Assembly: GCF_009696675.1 (NCBI RefSeq)
Contig: NZ_VULN01000010.1
Coordinates: forward strand, 34,379 to 98,378
Direction of reading: 5' to 3'
Length of the DNA: 64,000 bases
Origin: Acidaminococcus fermentans
Lineage (GTDB): Bacteria > Bacillota > Negativicutes > Acidaminococcales > Acidaminococcaceae
Positions 33,238 to 42,599 of this stretch are shown in pieces. Below the pieces are notes generated by a model. It saw only the letters and a list, made by a program, of their open reading frames with translations, ran no database searches and had not been told where the DNA came from. Every line of letters starts with the position of its first letter. Within the stretch, counting starts at the first letter, position 1. The position numbers and the translations under genes were made by a program.

Positions 33238-34767
33238 TTACTTGCGTACCAGCAGGGAATGGCCGGTCATGGCTTCCGGTTTGGGGAGATCCAGCAGGTC
33301 CAGCAGGGTGGGAGCGATATCGGAGAGTCCTCCGTCTTCCACCTGGGTCCCGGGTTCAGCACCCACCACCAGGAAAGGCACCGGATTGGTGGTATGGGCC
33401 GTCATAGGCTCATGGGTCACCGGGTCTTCCATTTCTTCCAGGTTCCCATGGTCCGCGGTGATGCACAGGGCACCGCCTTTTTTCAGCACCTTTTCCACCA
33501 GGCTGCCCACACATTCGTCCACGGCCTCCAGGGCCTTCACTGCCGCCTCCAGGGAGCCGGTATGGCCTACCATATCCGGGTTGGCGAAGTTCAAGATCAC
33601 CAGGTCGTACAGGTCCTTGTCCAGGGCTTCCTGGAGTTTTTCCGTCACCAGGTAGGCGCTCATCTCCGGCTGCAGGTCATAGGTGGCCACTTTGGGAGAA
33701 GGCACCAGGATCCGGTCTTCGTTGGGGAAGGGCTGTTCCCGTCCGCCATTCAAGAAGAAGGTCACATGGGCGTATTTTTCCGTTTCCGCAATGTGGAGCT
33801 GATGGAGTCCCGCCTGGGACACCACTTCCGCCAGGGTATCCCGGATCTCTTCCGGAGGGAAAGCCACCGGCGCATCAATACCCTTTTCATATTCCGTCAT
33901 GGTGACGAAATGGACGGGCAGCTGGTCTTCCTTCCGGGCAAATCCCTGGAACTCCCTGTCCGTAAAGACATGGGTCAGTTCCCGGGCCCGGTCCGGACGG
34001 AAGTTGAAGAAAATCAGGCTATCGCCTTTTTCCACATTCCCTTCCACGCCGGATACCCGGAACGGCACCACGAATTCATCGGTCTGGCCGGCAGCGTAGG
34101 CGGCTTCCAGTCCTTCTGCAGCACTGGGTGCTTCCTGGGCCTCTCCGCCGCTCATGCAGTCGTAGACCTTCTGGATCCGTTCCCACCGTTTGTCCCGGTC
34201 CATGGCATAATACCGGCCGGATACGGTGGCAATCTGTCCCACCCCCAGCTCCCTGCAGGCTTTTTCCACCTGGTCCAGGAAGGGGCCGGCGCTCTGGGGC
34301 GGAGTATCCCGTCCATCCAGGAAGGCATGGATACAGACCTTTTCCACCCCCAGCTTTTTGGCCATGGCCAGAAGACCCAAGAGATGGTCGATATGGCTGT
34401 GGACCCCGCCGTCGCTGAGGAGCCCCAGGAGATGGAGTTTCTTTCCGGTGTCCCGGGCTTCCTCCATGGCCTTTACCAGCACCGGGTTGGTTTCCAGACT
34501 GCCGTCCTTCACCGCCCGGCTGATCCGGGTCAGGCTCTGGTAGATGATCCGGCCGGAGCCGATGGACAGATGGCCCACTTCCGAGTTGCCCATCTGCCCT
34601 TCCGGCAGGCCCACTGCCTCTCCGGAGCACCGGAGCTGGCTGTGGGGATACCGGTTGAAGTAAAAATCAAGATGAGGAGTCCTGGCGCGGGTCACCGCAT
34701 TGGTGGAACTGGGAGGAGCGATTCCCCACCCGTCCAGGATCATCAGCATAACAGGTTTCTTTTTCAT
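33238..34767 (-). CDS. gpmI: 2,3-bisphosphoglycerate-independent phosphoglycerate mutase
   Basis: 509 residues, full length. The N-terminal metal site is MLMILDGWGIAP. The phospho-acceptor serine is in MGNSEVGHLSIGSGR. HIDHLLGLL and the C-terminal ITADHGNLEEMED carry further metal ligands. It converts 3- to 2-phosphoglycerate with two Mn ions. It starts eight bases after the pgk-tpiA fusion stop, so it is certainly in the same operon. Confidence 0.97.
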   Translation of the reverse strand: MKKKPVMLMILDGWGIAPPSSTNAVTRARTPHLDFYFNRYPHSQLRCSGEAVGLPEGQMGNSEVGHLSIGSGRIIYQSLTRISRAVKDGSLETNPVLVKAMEEARDTGKKLHLLGLLSDGGVHSHIDHLLGLLAMAKKLGVEKVCIHAFLDGRDTPPQSAGPFLDQVEKACRELGVGQIATVSGRYYAMDRDKRWERIQKVYDCMSGGEAQEAPSAAEGLEAAYAAGQTDEFVVPFRVSGVEGNVEKGDSLIFFNFRPDRARELTHVFTDREFQGFARKEDQLPVHFVTMTEYEKGIDAPVAFPPEEIRDTLAEVVSQAGLHQLHIAETEKYAHVTFFLNGGREQPFPNEDRILVPSPKVATYDLQPEMSAYLVTEKLQEALDKDLYDLVILNFANPDMVGHTGSLEAAVKALEAVDECVGSLVEKVLKKGGALCITADHGNLEEMEDPVTHEPMTAHTTNPVPFLVVGAEPGTQVEDGGLSDIAPTLLDLLDLPKPEAMTGHSLLVRK

Positions 34768-34775
34768 GAAGCGCC

Positions 34776-36701
34776 TCAGAAGGTATTGGCAATGGCGCAG
34801 AATTCCTGGGCGGACAGACTGGCCCCGCCTACCAGGACCCCGTCGATGCCGTCTTCATGGAAGGCATGGGCGTTTTCACTGGTCACGCTGCCCCCGTAAA
34901 GGATCCGCACCCGGCGGGCTGCTTCTTTGCCGAATTTTTCTGCAATGGCTTTCCGGATCAGATCCGCAGCCGCCACTGCATCCCGCACTTCCGCACTCTT
35001 GCCGCTGCCAATGGCCCAGACCGGTTCATAGGCAACCAGCAGATGCTGGATCTGGCTGTCGGTGAGCACATTCAGCACCGGAGTCAGCTGGCTCAGGATC
35101 TTGTCTTTGGTGGAGCCGTTTTCATGTTCGTCCGCGTCTTCTCCCACGCACAGCACCGGGTCCAGATCGTTCCGGAAGGCAGCCAGGACTTTCTTCACCA
35201 CGATGTCGTTGGTTTCGTGGAAGAACTTCCGCCGTTCGCTGTGGCCCACCAGCACGTACCGGGAACCGATTTCCGCAATCATGGGGCCGGATACGGCGCC
35301 GGTGTAGGACCCTTCGTCTTCATAGAACAGGTCCTGGGCACCATAGCCGATGCCGTCTTCATCCACCATGGCTGCTACGCTTTCCAGAGCAGTGAAAGGC
35401 GGGAACAGCACCACTTCCGCCCGGGCCATTTCCGTGCCGTGAGCGATCTGGTGAGCCAGTTCCATGGCTTCTTCCACAGTTTTATGGCATTTCCAGTTGC
35501 CGGCCACAATGGGAGTCCGGAGATCATCCAGAGCCGCCAAGCCTGGCAGCACTTTCCCTTCCAGGTATTCCAGGGAGGCACCGCCGCCGGTGGATACATG
35601 GCTCATCTTGTCGGCCAGGCCCATCTGTTTCACAGCTGCAGCACTGTCGCCGCCGCCTACGATGGTGATGCCGTCAGAAGCAGCCATGGCTTCCGCCACC
35701 CGCCGGGTCCCTTCTGCATAGTTGGGCATTTCAAAGACGCCCATGGGGCCGTTCCACACAATGGTCTTCATGCCGGCCAGGGTCTGGGCATACAGTTCCG
35801 CCGTCTTGGGGCCGATATCCAGGGCCATGTACTCCGGATTCAGGGCATCCAGGTCTTCAGCTTCATGTTCCGCGTCATTGGAGAAGCTGGCGGCCATGAT
35901 CAGGTCCACCGGCAGGAGCATTTTGGTCTTCTGGGCAGCAGCTTCCGCCAGCAGGTCCTTGGCGATCCCCAGGCTTTCCTTTTCCACCAGGGATTTGCCC
36001 AGGTCATAGCCTTTGGCAGCCAGGAAGGTATTGGCCATGCCGCCGCCGATCAGGATCACATCGGCTTTCTTGATCAGGCTGCGGATCACGGCGATCTTGT
36101 CCGCCACTTTGGCCCCGCCGATAATGGCGGCAAAAGGACGCTGGGGTTTGTCCACTGCATTGCCCAGGTAGGCGATTTCCTTTTCCAGCAGGAAACCAGC
36201 CACCGCAGGCAGGTAGTGGGTAATGGCTTCCACGGAAGCATGGGCCCGGTGGGAAACCCCGAACCCGTCGTTCACGTACACATCCCCCAGAGCCGCCAGT
36301 TCCTGGGCAAAATGAGGATCATTCTTTTCTTCTTCCGGATGGAACCGGAGGTTTTCCAGCAGCAGGATATCCCCATTCCGCAGCTGAGCGGCTGCAGCCT
36401 GGGCTTCCTTGCCGATGCAGTCCGGGCAGAACTGCACCGGACGGTGGATCAGCTGGCTCAGGGCTTCCGCCACCGGCTTCAGGGTGTACTTCATGTTCAC
36501 CTTGCCTTTGGGACGGCCCAGGTGAGCCATCAGGATCACCGCGGCTCCCTGGTCCAGCAGGTAATGAAGGGTGGGCAGAGAGGCCTCGATGCGGATAACA
36601 TCGGTGATTTCCCCTTTGTCATTCATGGGAACGTTGTAGTCCACCCGGACCAGCACCCGTTTCCCTGTCAGCTGAATATCTTTGACGGTTCTTTTCTCCA
36701 T
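34776..36701 (-). CDS. pgk-tpiA: Fused phosphoglycerate kinase - triosephosphate isomerase
   Basis: 641 residues in one uninterrupted frame. Residues 1 to about 388 are a complete Pgk ([25 protein letters not shown], nucleotide site [12 protein letters not shown], and [14 protein letters not shown]). From about 392, [13 protein letters not shown] opens a complete TIM, with catalytic histidine in [12 protein letters not shown], glutamate in [11 protein letters not shown] and the phosphate loop YGGSVTSEN. Separate Pgk and TpiA proteins are the norm; fusions are known, notably in Thermotoga. Both active sites look intact. There is no separate tpiA in the operon. Confidence 0.97.
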   Translation of the reverse strand: MEKRTVKDIQLTGKRVLVRVDYNVPMNDKGEITDVIRIEASLPTLHYLLDQGAAVILMAHLGRPKGKVNMKYTLKPVAEALSQLIHRPVQFCPDCIGKEAQAAAAQLRNGDILLLENLRFHPEEEKNDPHFAQELAALGDVYVNDGFGVSHRAHASVEAITHYLPAVAGFLLEKEIAYLGNAVDKPQRPFAAIIGGAKVADKIAVIRSLIKKADVILIGGGMANTFLAAKGYDLGKSLVEKESLGIAKDLLAEAAAQKTKMLLPVDLIMAASFSNDAEHEAEDLDALNPEYMALDIGPKTAELYAQTLAGMKTIVWNGPMGVFEMPNYAEGTRRVAEAMAASDGITIVGGGDSAAAVKQMGLADKMSHVSTGGGASLEYLEGKVLPGLAALDDLRTPIVAGNWKCHKTVEEAMELAHQIAHGTEMARAEVVLFPPFTALESVAAMVDEDGIGYGAQDLFYEDEGSYTGAVSGPMIAEIGSRYVLVGHSERRKFFHETNDIVVKKVLAAFRNDLDPVLCVGEDADEHENGSTKDKILSQLTPVLNVLTDSQIQHLLVAYEPVWAIGSGKSAEVRDAVAAADLIRKAIAEKFGKEAARRVRILYGGSVTSENAHAFHEDGIDGVLVGGASLSAQEFCAIANTF

Positions 36702-36725
36702 GGCTCGGTACTCCCTGCCTTTCTC

Positions 36726-37730
36726 TTACAGGCCCTTTTTGGCCACGAACAGAGCCAGTTCCACCAGACGGTTGGAATAACCCCATTCATTGTCGTACCA
36801 GGAAACCACTTTGGCCACACGGGGACCCACCATCATGGTGGACAGCCCATCCACAATAGAGCTCAGAGGGCAGCCGCTGTAGTCTTTGGATACCAGAGGC
36901 AGTTCATTGTAGCCCAGGATCCCTTTCATGGTGGTTTCAGAGGCCACTTTCATGGCTTCGTTGATTTCTTCTTTGGTGGTGTCTTTCTTCAGGTTCACTA
37001 CCAGGTCGGTGAGGGAAACATCCGGAGTCGGGACACGGATGGCCATGCCTTTCAGTTTGCCTTCCAGTTCAGGCAGTACCAGACCGATGGCTTTGGCGGC
37101 ACCGGTGGTGGTGGGGATGATGGAGCAGGCACCGGCACGGGCACGGCGCAGGTCTTTGTGGGCTGCATCCAGGATCTTCTGGTCGTTGGTGTAGGAATGG
37201 ACGGTGGTCATCATGCCGCTTTCAATGCCGAAGTTGTCTTCCAGCACTTTGGTGAAGGGAGCCAGGCAGTTGGTGGTGCAGGATGCGTTGGAGATGATGT
37301 GGTCTTTCTTGGGATCGTACTTGTCTTCGTTGACGCCCAGGACGATGGTGATGTCTTCCCCTTTGGCCGGGCAGGCGATCAGCACCTTTTTGGCGCCGTT
37401 GTCCAGATGAGGCTGTACGGTTTCACGGGTCTTGAATTTGCCGGTGGTTTCCAGCACTACATCCACGCCCATATCGCCCCAGGGGATTTCCTTCGGATCA
37501 GTGTACCGGGTGAATTTGATGGCTTTGTCCCCTACATGCATTACGTCTCCATCAACGGACACATCTTCATCAAAGGTGCCGTGGATGGAATCGTATTTCA
37601 GCAGGTGGGCATAGGTATCGATGCCGGAACGGGCATTGACCGCCACAACTTCCACTTCAGGGTTCTTTACAGCGATACGCAGAGCGCAGCGTCCAATACG
37701 ACCAAAACCATTGATACCGATTTTTACCAT
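36726..37730 (-). CDS. gap: Glyceraldehyde-3-phosphate dehydrogenase
   Basis: 334 residues. The NAD fold starts VKIGINGFGRIGR. The catalytic site SNASCTTNCLAP has C151. The end of the second strand reads VVAVNARSG (31-36), where strictly NAD-specific enzymes usually have an aspartate (IND/VND). Cofactor preference is therefore uncertain. It follows cggR by about 20 bases, matching the Bacillus cggR-gapA order and pointing to the glycolytic direction. Confidence 0.96.
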   Translation of the reverse strand: MVKIGINGFGRIGRCALRIAVKNPEVEVVAVNARSGIDTYAHLLKYDSIHGTFDEDVSVDGDVMHVGDKAIKFTRYTDPKEIPWGDMGVDVVLETTGKFKTRETVQPHLDNGAKKVLIACPAKGEDITIVLGVNEDKYDPKKDHIISNASCTTNCLAPFTKVLEDNFGIESGMMTTVHSYTNDQKILDAAHKDLRRARAGACSIIPTTTGAAKAIGLVLPELEGKLKGMAIRVPTPDVSLTDLVVNLKKDTTKEEINEAMKVASETTMKGILGYNELPLVSKDYSGCPLSSIVDGLSTMMVGPRVAKVVSWYDNEWGYSNRLVELALFVAKKGL

Positions 37731-37751
37731 TTTGCATTCCTCCTAAGTTTT

Positions 37752-38813
37752 TTACTGATGATTGGGATCAGTTTGCAAACAATCGATGATTTCCCGGGCA
37801 GCCGCCTCGTCGGTGACCAGGATATCGTCCTGGCCGCTGCGGAGCATGGAAAGGATGGCCCTTCCCTTGGACTGTCCGCCGGCAATGCCCATGACCGTGT
37901 GGATCTTTTCCAGATCGTTGACCATGAGTCCCAGGGTGTCTGTGCTGTACACCACCCGGCCGTTCAGGTCGAAATACTGCCCCAGGGCTTCCCCTACGGC
38001 ACCGGCCTTTGCCAGGCGGTCCATCAGTTTGGGGTCCATCCCCCGCTTTTCGGCCATCACCAGGGCCTGCCCCATGCCATGGACCAGGATATCCGCGCTT
38101 TTGATGGTTTCCACCACCTGTTTCACCCGGGCATCCTCTTCCAGGATCTTGCGGAGCACGTCCTCGCTGACACTGTCCGGCACATACAGCTGCAGGTACC
38201 GGGTCTTCAGCCGGCCGGCCAGCACCGTGGCAATGGTGTTGGCCTGGAGTTCCATTTTGTCCCCCAGACCGCCCCGGGCCGGGACCACCACGGTCTCCGG
38301 TTCATTGCCAAAGGTGTTTTCCGCCATGGCCGCCACAGTGGTGCCCCCGGTTACCGCCACAATGTGCTTTTTGTGGTCCGCCAGAAGGCGCAGCAGGATA
38401 CCGGCCGCCACACGCCCGATTTCCCGGGTGACCACTTTGTCCTGGTCCGCATTGCCGGGCAGCACCACCACCTTCTGGAGATGGAGCTTGTCCTGGAGGA
38501 TGCGTTCCAGGCTGGAAAGCTTCTGGAGCCGGTTCACATAGTCCCGGAGCTCCTGGAGGAGCACCGCCCCCTCTTCCGTAATGCTCATGCCGGTGAGGGT
38601 GAAATCCAGCAGCCCCGCTTCCTTGAGGAAATCCACATGGGAACGGAGGATCCGCTCGCTGAGCCCCAGCTTTTTGGCCAGGGTCCGGCGGCCGATGGGC
38701 TGATCGTGGCTGATCTGCCGGAGCACCTTATAGCGCTCGGTAAGCAGGTCCACCATTTCCGGAACCAGTTTATTCTGCAGGTTGATGATTCGATCCAAGC
38801 TGATGTTGCACAT
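37752..38813 (-). CDS. cggR: Central glycolytic genes regulator (SorC family)
   Basis: 353 residues. N-terminal winged helix (GRRTLAKKLGLSERILRSHV then DFLKEAGLLDFTLTGM). The sugar-phosphate-binding domain starts near residue 90 and contains VAVTGGTTVAAMAEN and GGLGDKMELQANTIA. In Bacillus CggR represses the operon until fructose-1,6-bisphosphate binds. Here it is the first gene of the gap operon, and a tandem GGGAC motif lies between its promoter and start, consistent with autorepression. Confidence 0.93.
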   Translation of the reverse strand: MCNISLDRIINLQNKLVPEMVDLLTERYKVLRQISHDQPIGRRTLAKKLGLSERILRSHVDFLKEAGLLDFTLTGMSITEEGAVLLQELRDYVNRLQKLSSLERILQDKLHLQKVVVLPGNADQDKVVTREIGRVAAGILLRLLADHKKHIVAVTGGTTVAAMAENTFGNEPETVVVPARGGLGDKMELQANTIATVLAGRLKTRYLQLYVPDSVSEDVLRKILEEDARVKQVVETIKSADILVHGMGQALVMAEKRGMDPKLMDRLAKAGAVGEALGQYFDLNGRVVYSTDTLGLMVNDLEKIHTVMGIAGGQSKGRAILSMLRSGQDDILVTDEAAAREIIDCLQTDPNHQ

Positions 38814-38816
38814 TTT

Positions 38817-38884
38817 GTCCCTCGTGGTACTTTTTATGTCCCACCCTGTTCGAAAAAAAATAAATTTACTACGTCTTCATTATA
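38817..38884 (-). promoter_or_regulatory. cggR promoter and CggR-like operator
   Basis: Minus-strand TATAAT at 38879-38884 with no clear -35. Downstream, GGGAC occurs twice 21 bases apart (38838-38842 and 38817-38821). The Bacillus CggR operator is two CGGGAC boxes about 20 bases apart, so this looks like the equivalent site, just before the start codon. Confidence 0.6.
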
Positions 38885-38895
38885 GCATAGATAAG

Positions 38896-38928
38896 AAAAA
38901 AAGGAAGGGGGACACCCTTCCTTTTTTT
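38896..38928 (-). terminator. Terminator of the nad operon
   Basis: GGAAGGG / CCCTTCC stem flanked by A and T runs of seven. It lies 11 bases past the nadC stop. Confidence 0.85.
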
Positions 38929-38938
38929 GCCCTGCCCG

Positions 38939-39778
38939 TTATTTAATCTCCCCCACATCCAGACTGATGTCCAGGGCTTTTACGCTGTGGGTCAGGGCTC
39001 CTATGCTGATTACGTCCACCCCGGCGGCTGCTGCGGCTTCCAGATTGTGCTCGTCGATGCCCCCGGAGGCTTCCACCACCGCCCGGTGACCGATCATCCT
39101 TACACATTCCTTCATGGCCTCCGGAGCCATGTTGTCCAGCATGATCACGTCGGCGCCCCCTTCCAGGGCTTCTTTGGCCTGGGCCAGGCTTTCCACTTCG
39201 ATCTCGATCCTGGTCATGTGGCTGGCGTAGGCTTTGGCCCGGGCCAGGGCTTCCTTCACCCCTCCGGCCACGGCAATGTGGTTGTCCTTGATCAGGATGG
39301 CGTCGTAGAGCCCCAGCCGGTGGTTGTGGCCCCCGCCGGTGCGGACAGCGTATTTTTCCAGGAGCCGCAGCCCCGGCGTGGTCTTCCGGGTATCCACCAC
39401 CCGGGTGCCGTAGGGTTTGGCCAGGTCCGCCAGCTTTTTGGTCCGGGTGGCAATGCCGGACAGGTGCTGGAGCAGGTTGAGGGCCAGCCGTTCTCCCGTC
39501 AGGACACTCCGGGCCGATCCGGTGACTTTGGCAATGAGGGTCCCCGGTTCCAGTTTGTCCCCGTCTTTGGCCAGGGCCTCGAAGGTCAGGCTGGGATCCA
39601 GCACCCGGAACACCTGCCGGGCCACTTCCACCCCGCACAGGATCCCTGTATCCTTGGCGTGGATGATCCCGGCAGTCACCGCCCCTTCCGGCAGCAGGGC
39701 CTCACTGGTCAGGTCCCCGCTGCCCACGTCTTCCGCCAGCCATTCCTCCAGCTGTTTATCCAACATTCTGCTGTACAT
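38939..39778 (-). CDS. nadC: Nicotinate-nucleotide pyrophosphorylase (carboxylating)
   Basis: 279 residues from ATG 39778 (AAGGAGG site); it overlaps nadB by 23 nt. Hallmarks: AEDVGSGDLTSEALLP, the arginine/histidine block LALNLLQHLSGIATRTKKL, DTRKTTPGLRLLEKYAV and GGGHNHRLGLYDAILIKDNH. It converts quinolinate and PRPP to nicotinate mononucleotide. Last gene of nadA-nadB-nadC. Confidence 0.97.
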   Translation of the reverse strand: MYSRMLDKQLEEWLAEDVGSGDLTSEALLPEGAVTAGIIHAKDTGILCGVEVARQVFRVLDPSLTFEALAKDGDKLEPGTLIAKVTGSARSVLTGERLALNLLQHLSGIATRTKKLADLAKPYGTRVVDTRKTTPGLRLLEKYAVRTGGGHNHRLGLYDAILIKDNHIAVAGGVKEALARAKAYASHMTRIEIEVESLAQAKEALEGGADVIMLDNMAPEAMKECVRMIGHRAVVEASGGIDEHNLEAAAAAGVDVISIGALTHSVKALDISLDVGEIK

Positions 39779-41375
39779 GGATGCTGCCTCCTTCTTCCTC
39801 TTCGATAGTATGATGCTTCCAGCAGTCCCGGGGCTTGGGGAAATCCAGCCGGTAATGGGCCCCCCGGCTTTCTTCCCGCTGGAGAGCCGCCTGGGCAATG
39901 AGCCGGGATACCAGGATCTGGGATTTCAGATCCAGCTGCTCCGGGGTTTCCGCTGCCTGTCCGGCATATTTGGCTTCCACGGCCCCCAGTTCTTCCAGGG
40001 CCTGGCGGAGATCTTCCCGGTCCCGGGCAATCCCCAGCTGCCGGCTCATCAGTTCCCGGAGCTGCTGCCGGTCAGCGGCGGTTTCCCCCTGGGAAACTTT
40101 CCAGGGTTCCAGGACGGACTGCCAACGGCCGCCTTTTTCCTTCTGCCCCTCAACAGGGATTTCCCGGCACAGGGCACGGGCCGCCCGGCGTCCGAACACC
40201 AGCCCTTCCAGGAGGGAATTGCTGGCCAGCCGGTTGGCGCCCTGGAGACCGGTGCAGGCCGCTTCTCCGCAGGCATACAGGCCGGGCACCGTAGTGTGGC
40301 CCCAGCTGTCGGTGCGGATGCCTCCCATCATGTAGTGGGCCGCAGGAGCAATGGGGATCCGTTCCTTCCGCATATCCACTCCATAGTCCAGGAGAGTCCG
40401 GAAGATCATGGGGAATTTTTCCTCCACCCGGTCAATCACCGTGGCGTCCAGCAGCACATGGTTCGTGGCGCAGTGCTTCATTTCCGTGGCAATGGCCCGG
40501 GCCACCACATCCCGGGGAGCCAGTTCCAGCATGGGATGGTACCCGGGCATGAACCGTTCTCCCCGGGTGTTGTACAACAGGGCGCCGGCACCCCGGACCG
40601 CTTCCGAAACCAGGAAACTGGGCTTTCCCGGAAGGGCCAGGGCCGTGGGATGGAACTGGACGAATTCCATATCCATCAGTTCCGCACCGGCCCGGCAGGC
40701 CAGTGCCAGGCCGCTGCCCGTGGCTCCTTCCGGGTTGGTGGTGTGGGCAAACAGCCGTCCTACCCCACCGGTGGCCAGCACCACGGCGTTGGCGGAAAAG
40801 CGGACCATCCGGCCTTCGTGGAGAGCCATAGCTCCTGCGCACCGGCCTTCCTGGAGCAGCAGATCCGTTACATAGCAGTGTTCCAGGGTGGAGATCCGGC
40901 TTTCCCTGCCGGTAATGGACCGGAGGGCCCGGGACACTTCCTCCCCGGTGCTGTCTCCGTTGGCGTGGACGATCCGGTTCCGGCTGTGGCATCCTTCCCG
41001 GCCCAGGGCCAGGGTGCCGTCGGGATTTTTGTCAAACCGGGCTCCGTGATGAAGCAGGTCCAGCACCGCCTTGGGCCCTTCGGTGACCACGATTTTGGCC
41101 ATGGTTTCGTCGGTGAGCCCGGCTCCGGCCACCAGGGTGTCCTGGTAATGGAGGCTGGGGTCGTCGTCCCTCCCCAGGGCCGCCGCAATGCCCCCCTGGG
41201 CCTTGGAGGTGTTGCTGTCCTGGAGTTCATCCCGGACCGCCACCAGCACCTGCCGGCCCGCCTCTGCCAGGGACCAGGCCGTCTGGAGCCCGGCCGCTCC
41301 GGACCCGACTACCAGGATATCCGTTTGTATTTCAGGCGTTTCCGCCGTATCAAAATTCGTCCAACAGGTTTCCAT
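39756..41375 (-). CDS. nadB: L-aspartate oxidase
   Basis: 539 residues. FAD site ILVVGSGAAGLQTAWSLA. Then SKAQGGIAAALG, HSRNRIVHANGDSTG and the conserved AAHYMMGGIRTD with active-site residues, and GLYACGEAACTGLQGANRLA. It oxidises aspartate to iminoaspartate, the substrate of NadA. The C-terminal helical domain is present, so the protein is full length. Strong neighbourhood support from nadA and nadC. Confidence 0.97.
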   Translation of the reverse strand: METCWTNFDTAETPEIQTDILVVGSGAAGLQTAWSLAEAGRQVLVAVRDELQDSNTSKAQGGIAAALGRDDDPSLHYQDTLVAGAGLTDETMAKIVVTEGPKAVLDLLHHGARFDKNPDGTLALGREGCHSRNRIVHANGDSTGEEVSRALRSITGRESRISTLEHCYVTDLLLQEGRCAGAMALHEGRMVRFSANAVVLATGGVGRLFAHTTNPEGATGSGLALACRAGAELMDMEFVQFHPTALALPGKPSFLVSEAVRGAGALLYNTRGERFMPGYHPMLELAPRDVVARAIATEMKHCATNHVLLDATVIDRVEEKFPMIFRTLLDYGVDMRKERIPIAPAAHYMMGGIRTDSWGHTTVPGLYACGEAACTGLQGANRLASNSLLEGLVFGRRAARALCREIPVEGQKEKGGRWQSVLEPWKVSQGETAADRQQLRELMSRQLGIARDREDLRQALEELGAVEAKYAGQAAETPEQLDLKSQILVSRLIAQAALQREESRGAHYRLDFPKPRDCWKHHTIEEEEGGSIHVQQNVG

Positions 41376-41471
41376 AAGGAATCCTCCTTTTACAAGAAGC
41401 TGCCGCCTGAGCAGCAGCCGGTTACAGGTCGTAGGGAAAAGGGAAGGAACCCCATTAACAGCTTCCTTCCG

Positions 41472-41490
41472 CCATTGACCATTGACAACC
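41472..41490. repeat. 7-bp repeat array between nadB and nadA
   Basis: CCATTGACCATTGACAACC: two copies of CATTGAC plus a partial. Confidence 0.5.
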
Positions 41491-41493
41491 CGA

Positions 41494-42399
41494 TTACTTC
41501 ACTTCCAGCATCCGTTCCAGAGCCCTCCGGGCCTTGTTCCGGATCTCTTCCGGCACCACGATCCTGGGTTCCAGGGTCTCCAGGGACCGCTTTACCAGCT
41601 CCAGGGTGGTCTTTTTCATGTTGGGGCACAGCAGGTTGCCTCCTGCCATATAAAACTTCTTGTGGGGGCATTTCCATTCCAGCTGGGTCAGTACTCCGCA
41701 TTCCGTGGCAATGATGAATTCCTGGTCCGGGCTCTGCTGGGCATAATGGATGATCCCCATGGTGCTGCCCACATAATCCGCCAGGGCCCGGACTTCCGGC
41801 CGGCATTCCGGGTGCATCAGCACTTTGGCGCCGGGATGGGCTTTTTTGACTGCCGTCACTTCTTCCACCGAAAGGGCGTGATGGGTGGGACAGGCTCCCC
41901 GCCAGGGCAGGATGGTGTGATGGGTCTTCTCCGCCGTAAAGGTGGCCAGGTTCTGGTCCGGTACGAACAGGATGGGCTGGTCCGCCGGCAGGCTTTCGAT
42001 CACCTTCACCGCGTTGGAAGAGGTGCAGCAGATTTCGCTGAGGGCCTTGACGCTGGCCGGGGTGTTCACATAGGACACCACCTTGTATTCCGGATGCTCT
42101 GCCAGAAAGGCTTTCACCCGGGACTCCAGGGTGTCGTCGAACATCCGGCACCCGGCATCGATGGCCGGCAGCAGGGTGATTTTGTCCGGAGACAGGATGT
42201 TGGCGGTTTCTGCCATGAACCGGACTCCGCAGAACACGATCACATCCGCATCGGTCTGGGCCGCCTGCTGGGACAGGGCAAACGAATCCCCGCAGAAATC
42301 AGCGATTTCCTGGATTTCCTCCGGTTGGTATACATGGGCCAGGATCACCGCATTCCGTTCCTTTTTCAAGCGGGTGATGGCATCGAACAAGTCTTCCAT
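41494..42399 (-). CDS. nadA: Quinolinate synthase
   Basis: 301 residues, the compact form. The three cluster cysteines lie in VIVFCGVRFMAETANIL, RGACPTHHALS and ATECGVLTQLEWK, and ligate the oxygen-sensitive [4Fe-4S] centre. The start region (RLKKERNAVILAHVYQPEEI) is typical. It condenses iminoaspartate with dihydroxyacetone phosphate, so it draws on the same triose pool as the neighbouring glycolytic operon. Confidence 0.97.
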   Translation of the reverse strand: MEDLFDAITRLKKERNAVILAHVYQPEEIQEIADFCGDSFALSQQAAQTDADVIVFCGVRFMAETANILSPDKITLLPAIDAGCRMFDDTLESRVKAFLAEHPEYKVVSYVNTPASVKALSEICCTSSNAVKVIESLPADQPILFVPDQNLATFTAEKTHHTILPWRGACPTHHALSVEEVTAVKKAHPGAKVLMHPECRPEVRALADYVGSTMGIIHYAQQSPDQEFIIATECGVLTQLEWKCPHKKFYMAGGNLLCPNMKKTTLELVKRSLETLEPRIVVPEEIRNKARRALERMLEVK

Positions 42400-42423
42400 G
42401 GATCAGGACTCCTTTTGGGAAAA

Positions 42424-42488
42424 GGGGAACTCTCCGTTCCCCTTTCGTATTTTGTGTACATTATACACGATTTTTCTTTCATTGTCAT
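42424..42488 (-). promoter_or_regulatory. nadA promoter and leader hairpin
   Basis: Minus-strand ATGACA (42483-42488), 17-base spacer, TATAAT (42460-42465). Downstream a GGGGAAC / GTTCCCC hairpin (42424-42442) followed by TTTTCCC lies just before the AAAGGAG site. TGTCATGTCA (from 42483), near the -35, is close to the TGTCxTGACA type site of NiaR regulators; that link is tentative. Confidence 0.6.
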
Positions 42489-42559
42489 GTCAGCGGATGT
42501 CAACAGATAATGCAATGAGTCCATTGTAGCTGATTTTTGGGGAAAGTGCAAGGCGGATA

Positions 42560-42584
42560 AAAAAATGCTCCCCGCAGGGAGCAT
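42560..42584 (-). terminator. glmS terminator
   Basis: ATGCTCCC / GGGAGCAT with a four-base loop, followed by six T on the minus strand, 16 bases past the glmS stop. Confidence 0.88.
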
Positions 42585-42599
42585 TTTATCCTTATGGAT

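Noticed and set aside
34857..38885. A 1342-codon open frame on the plus strand, and similar very long plus-strand frames such as 27461-30541
   Set aside because: They lie antisense to conserved glycolytic or regulatory genes in GC-rich DNA. Their products are low-complexity with no domain pattern, typical of codon-bias shadows.
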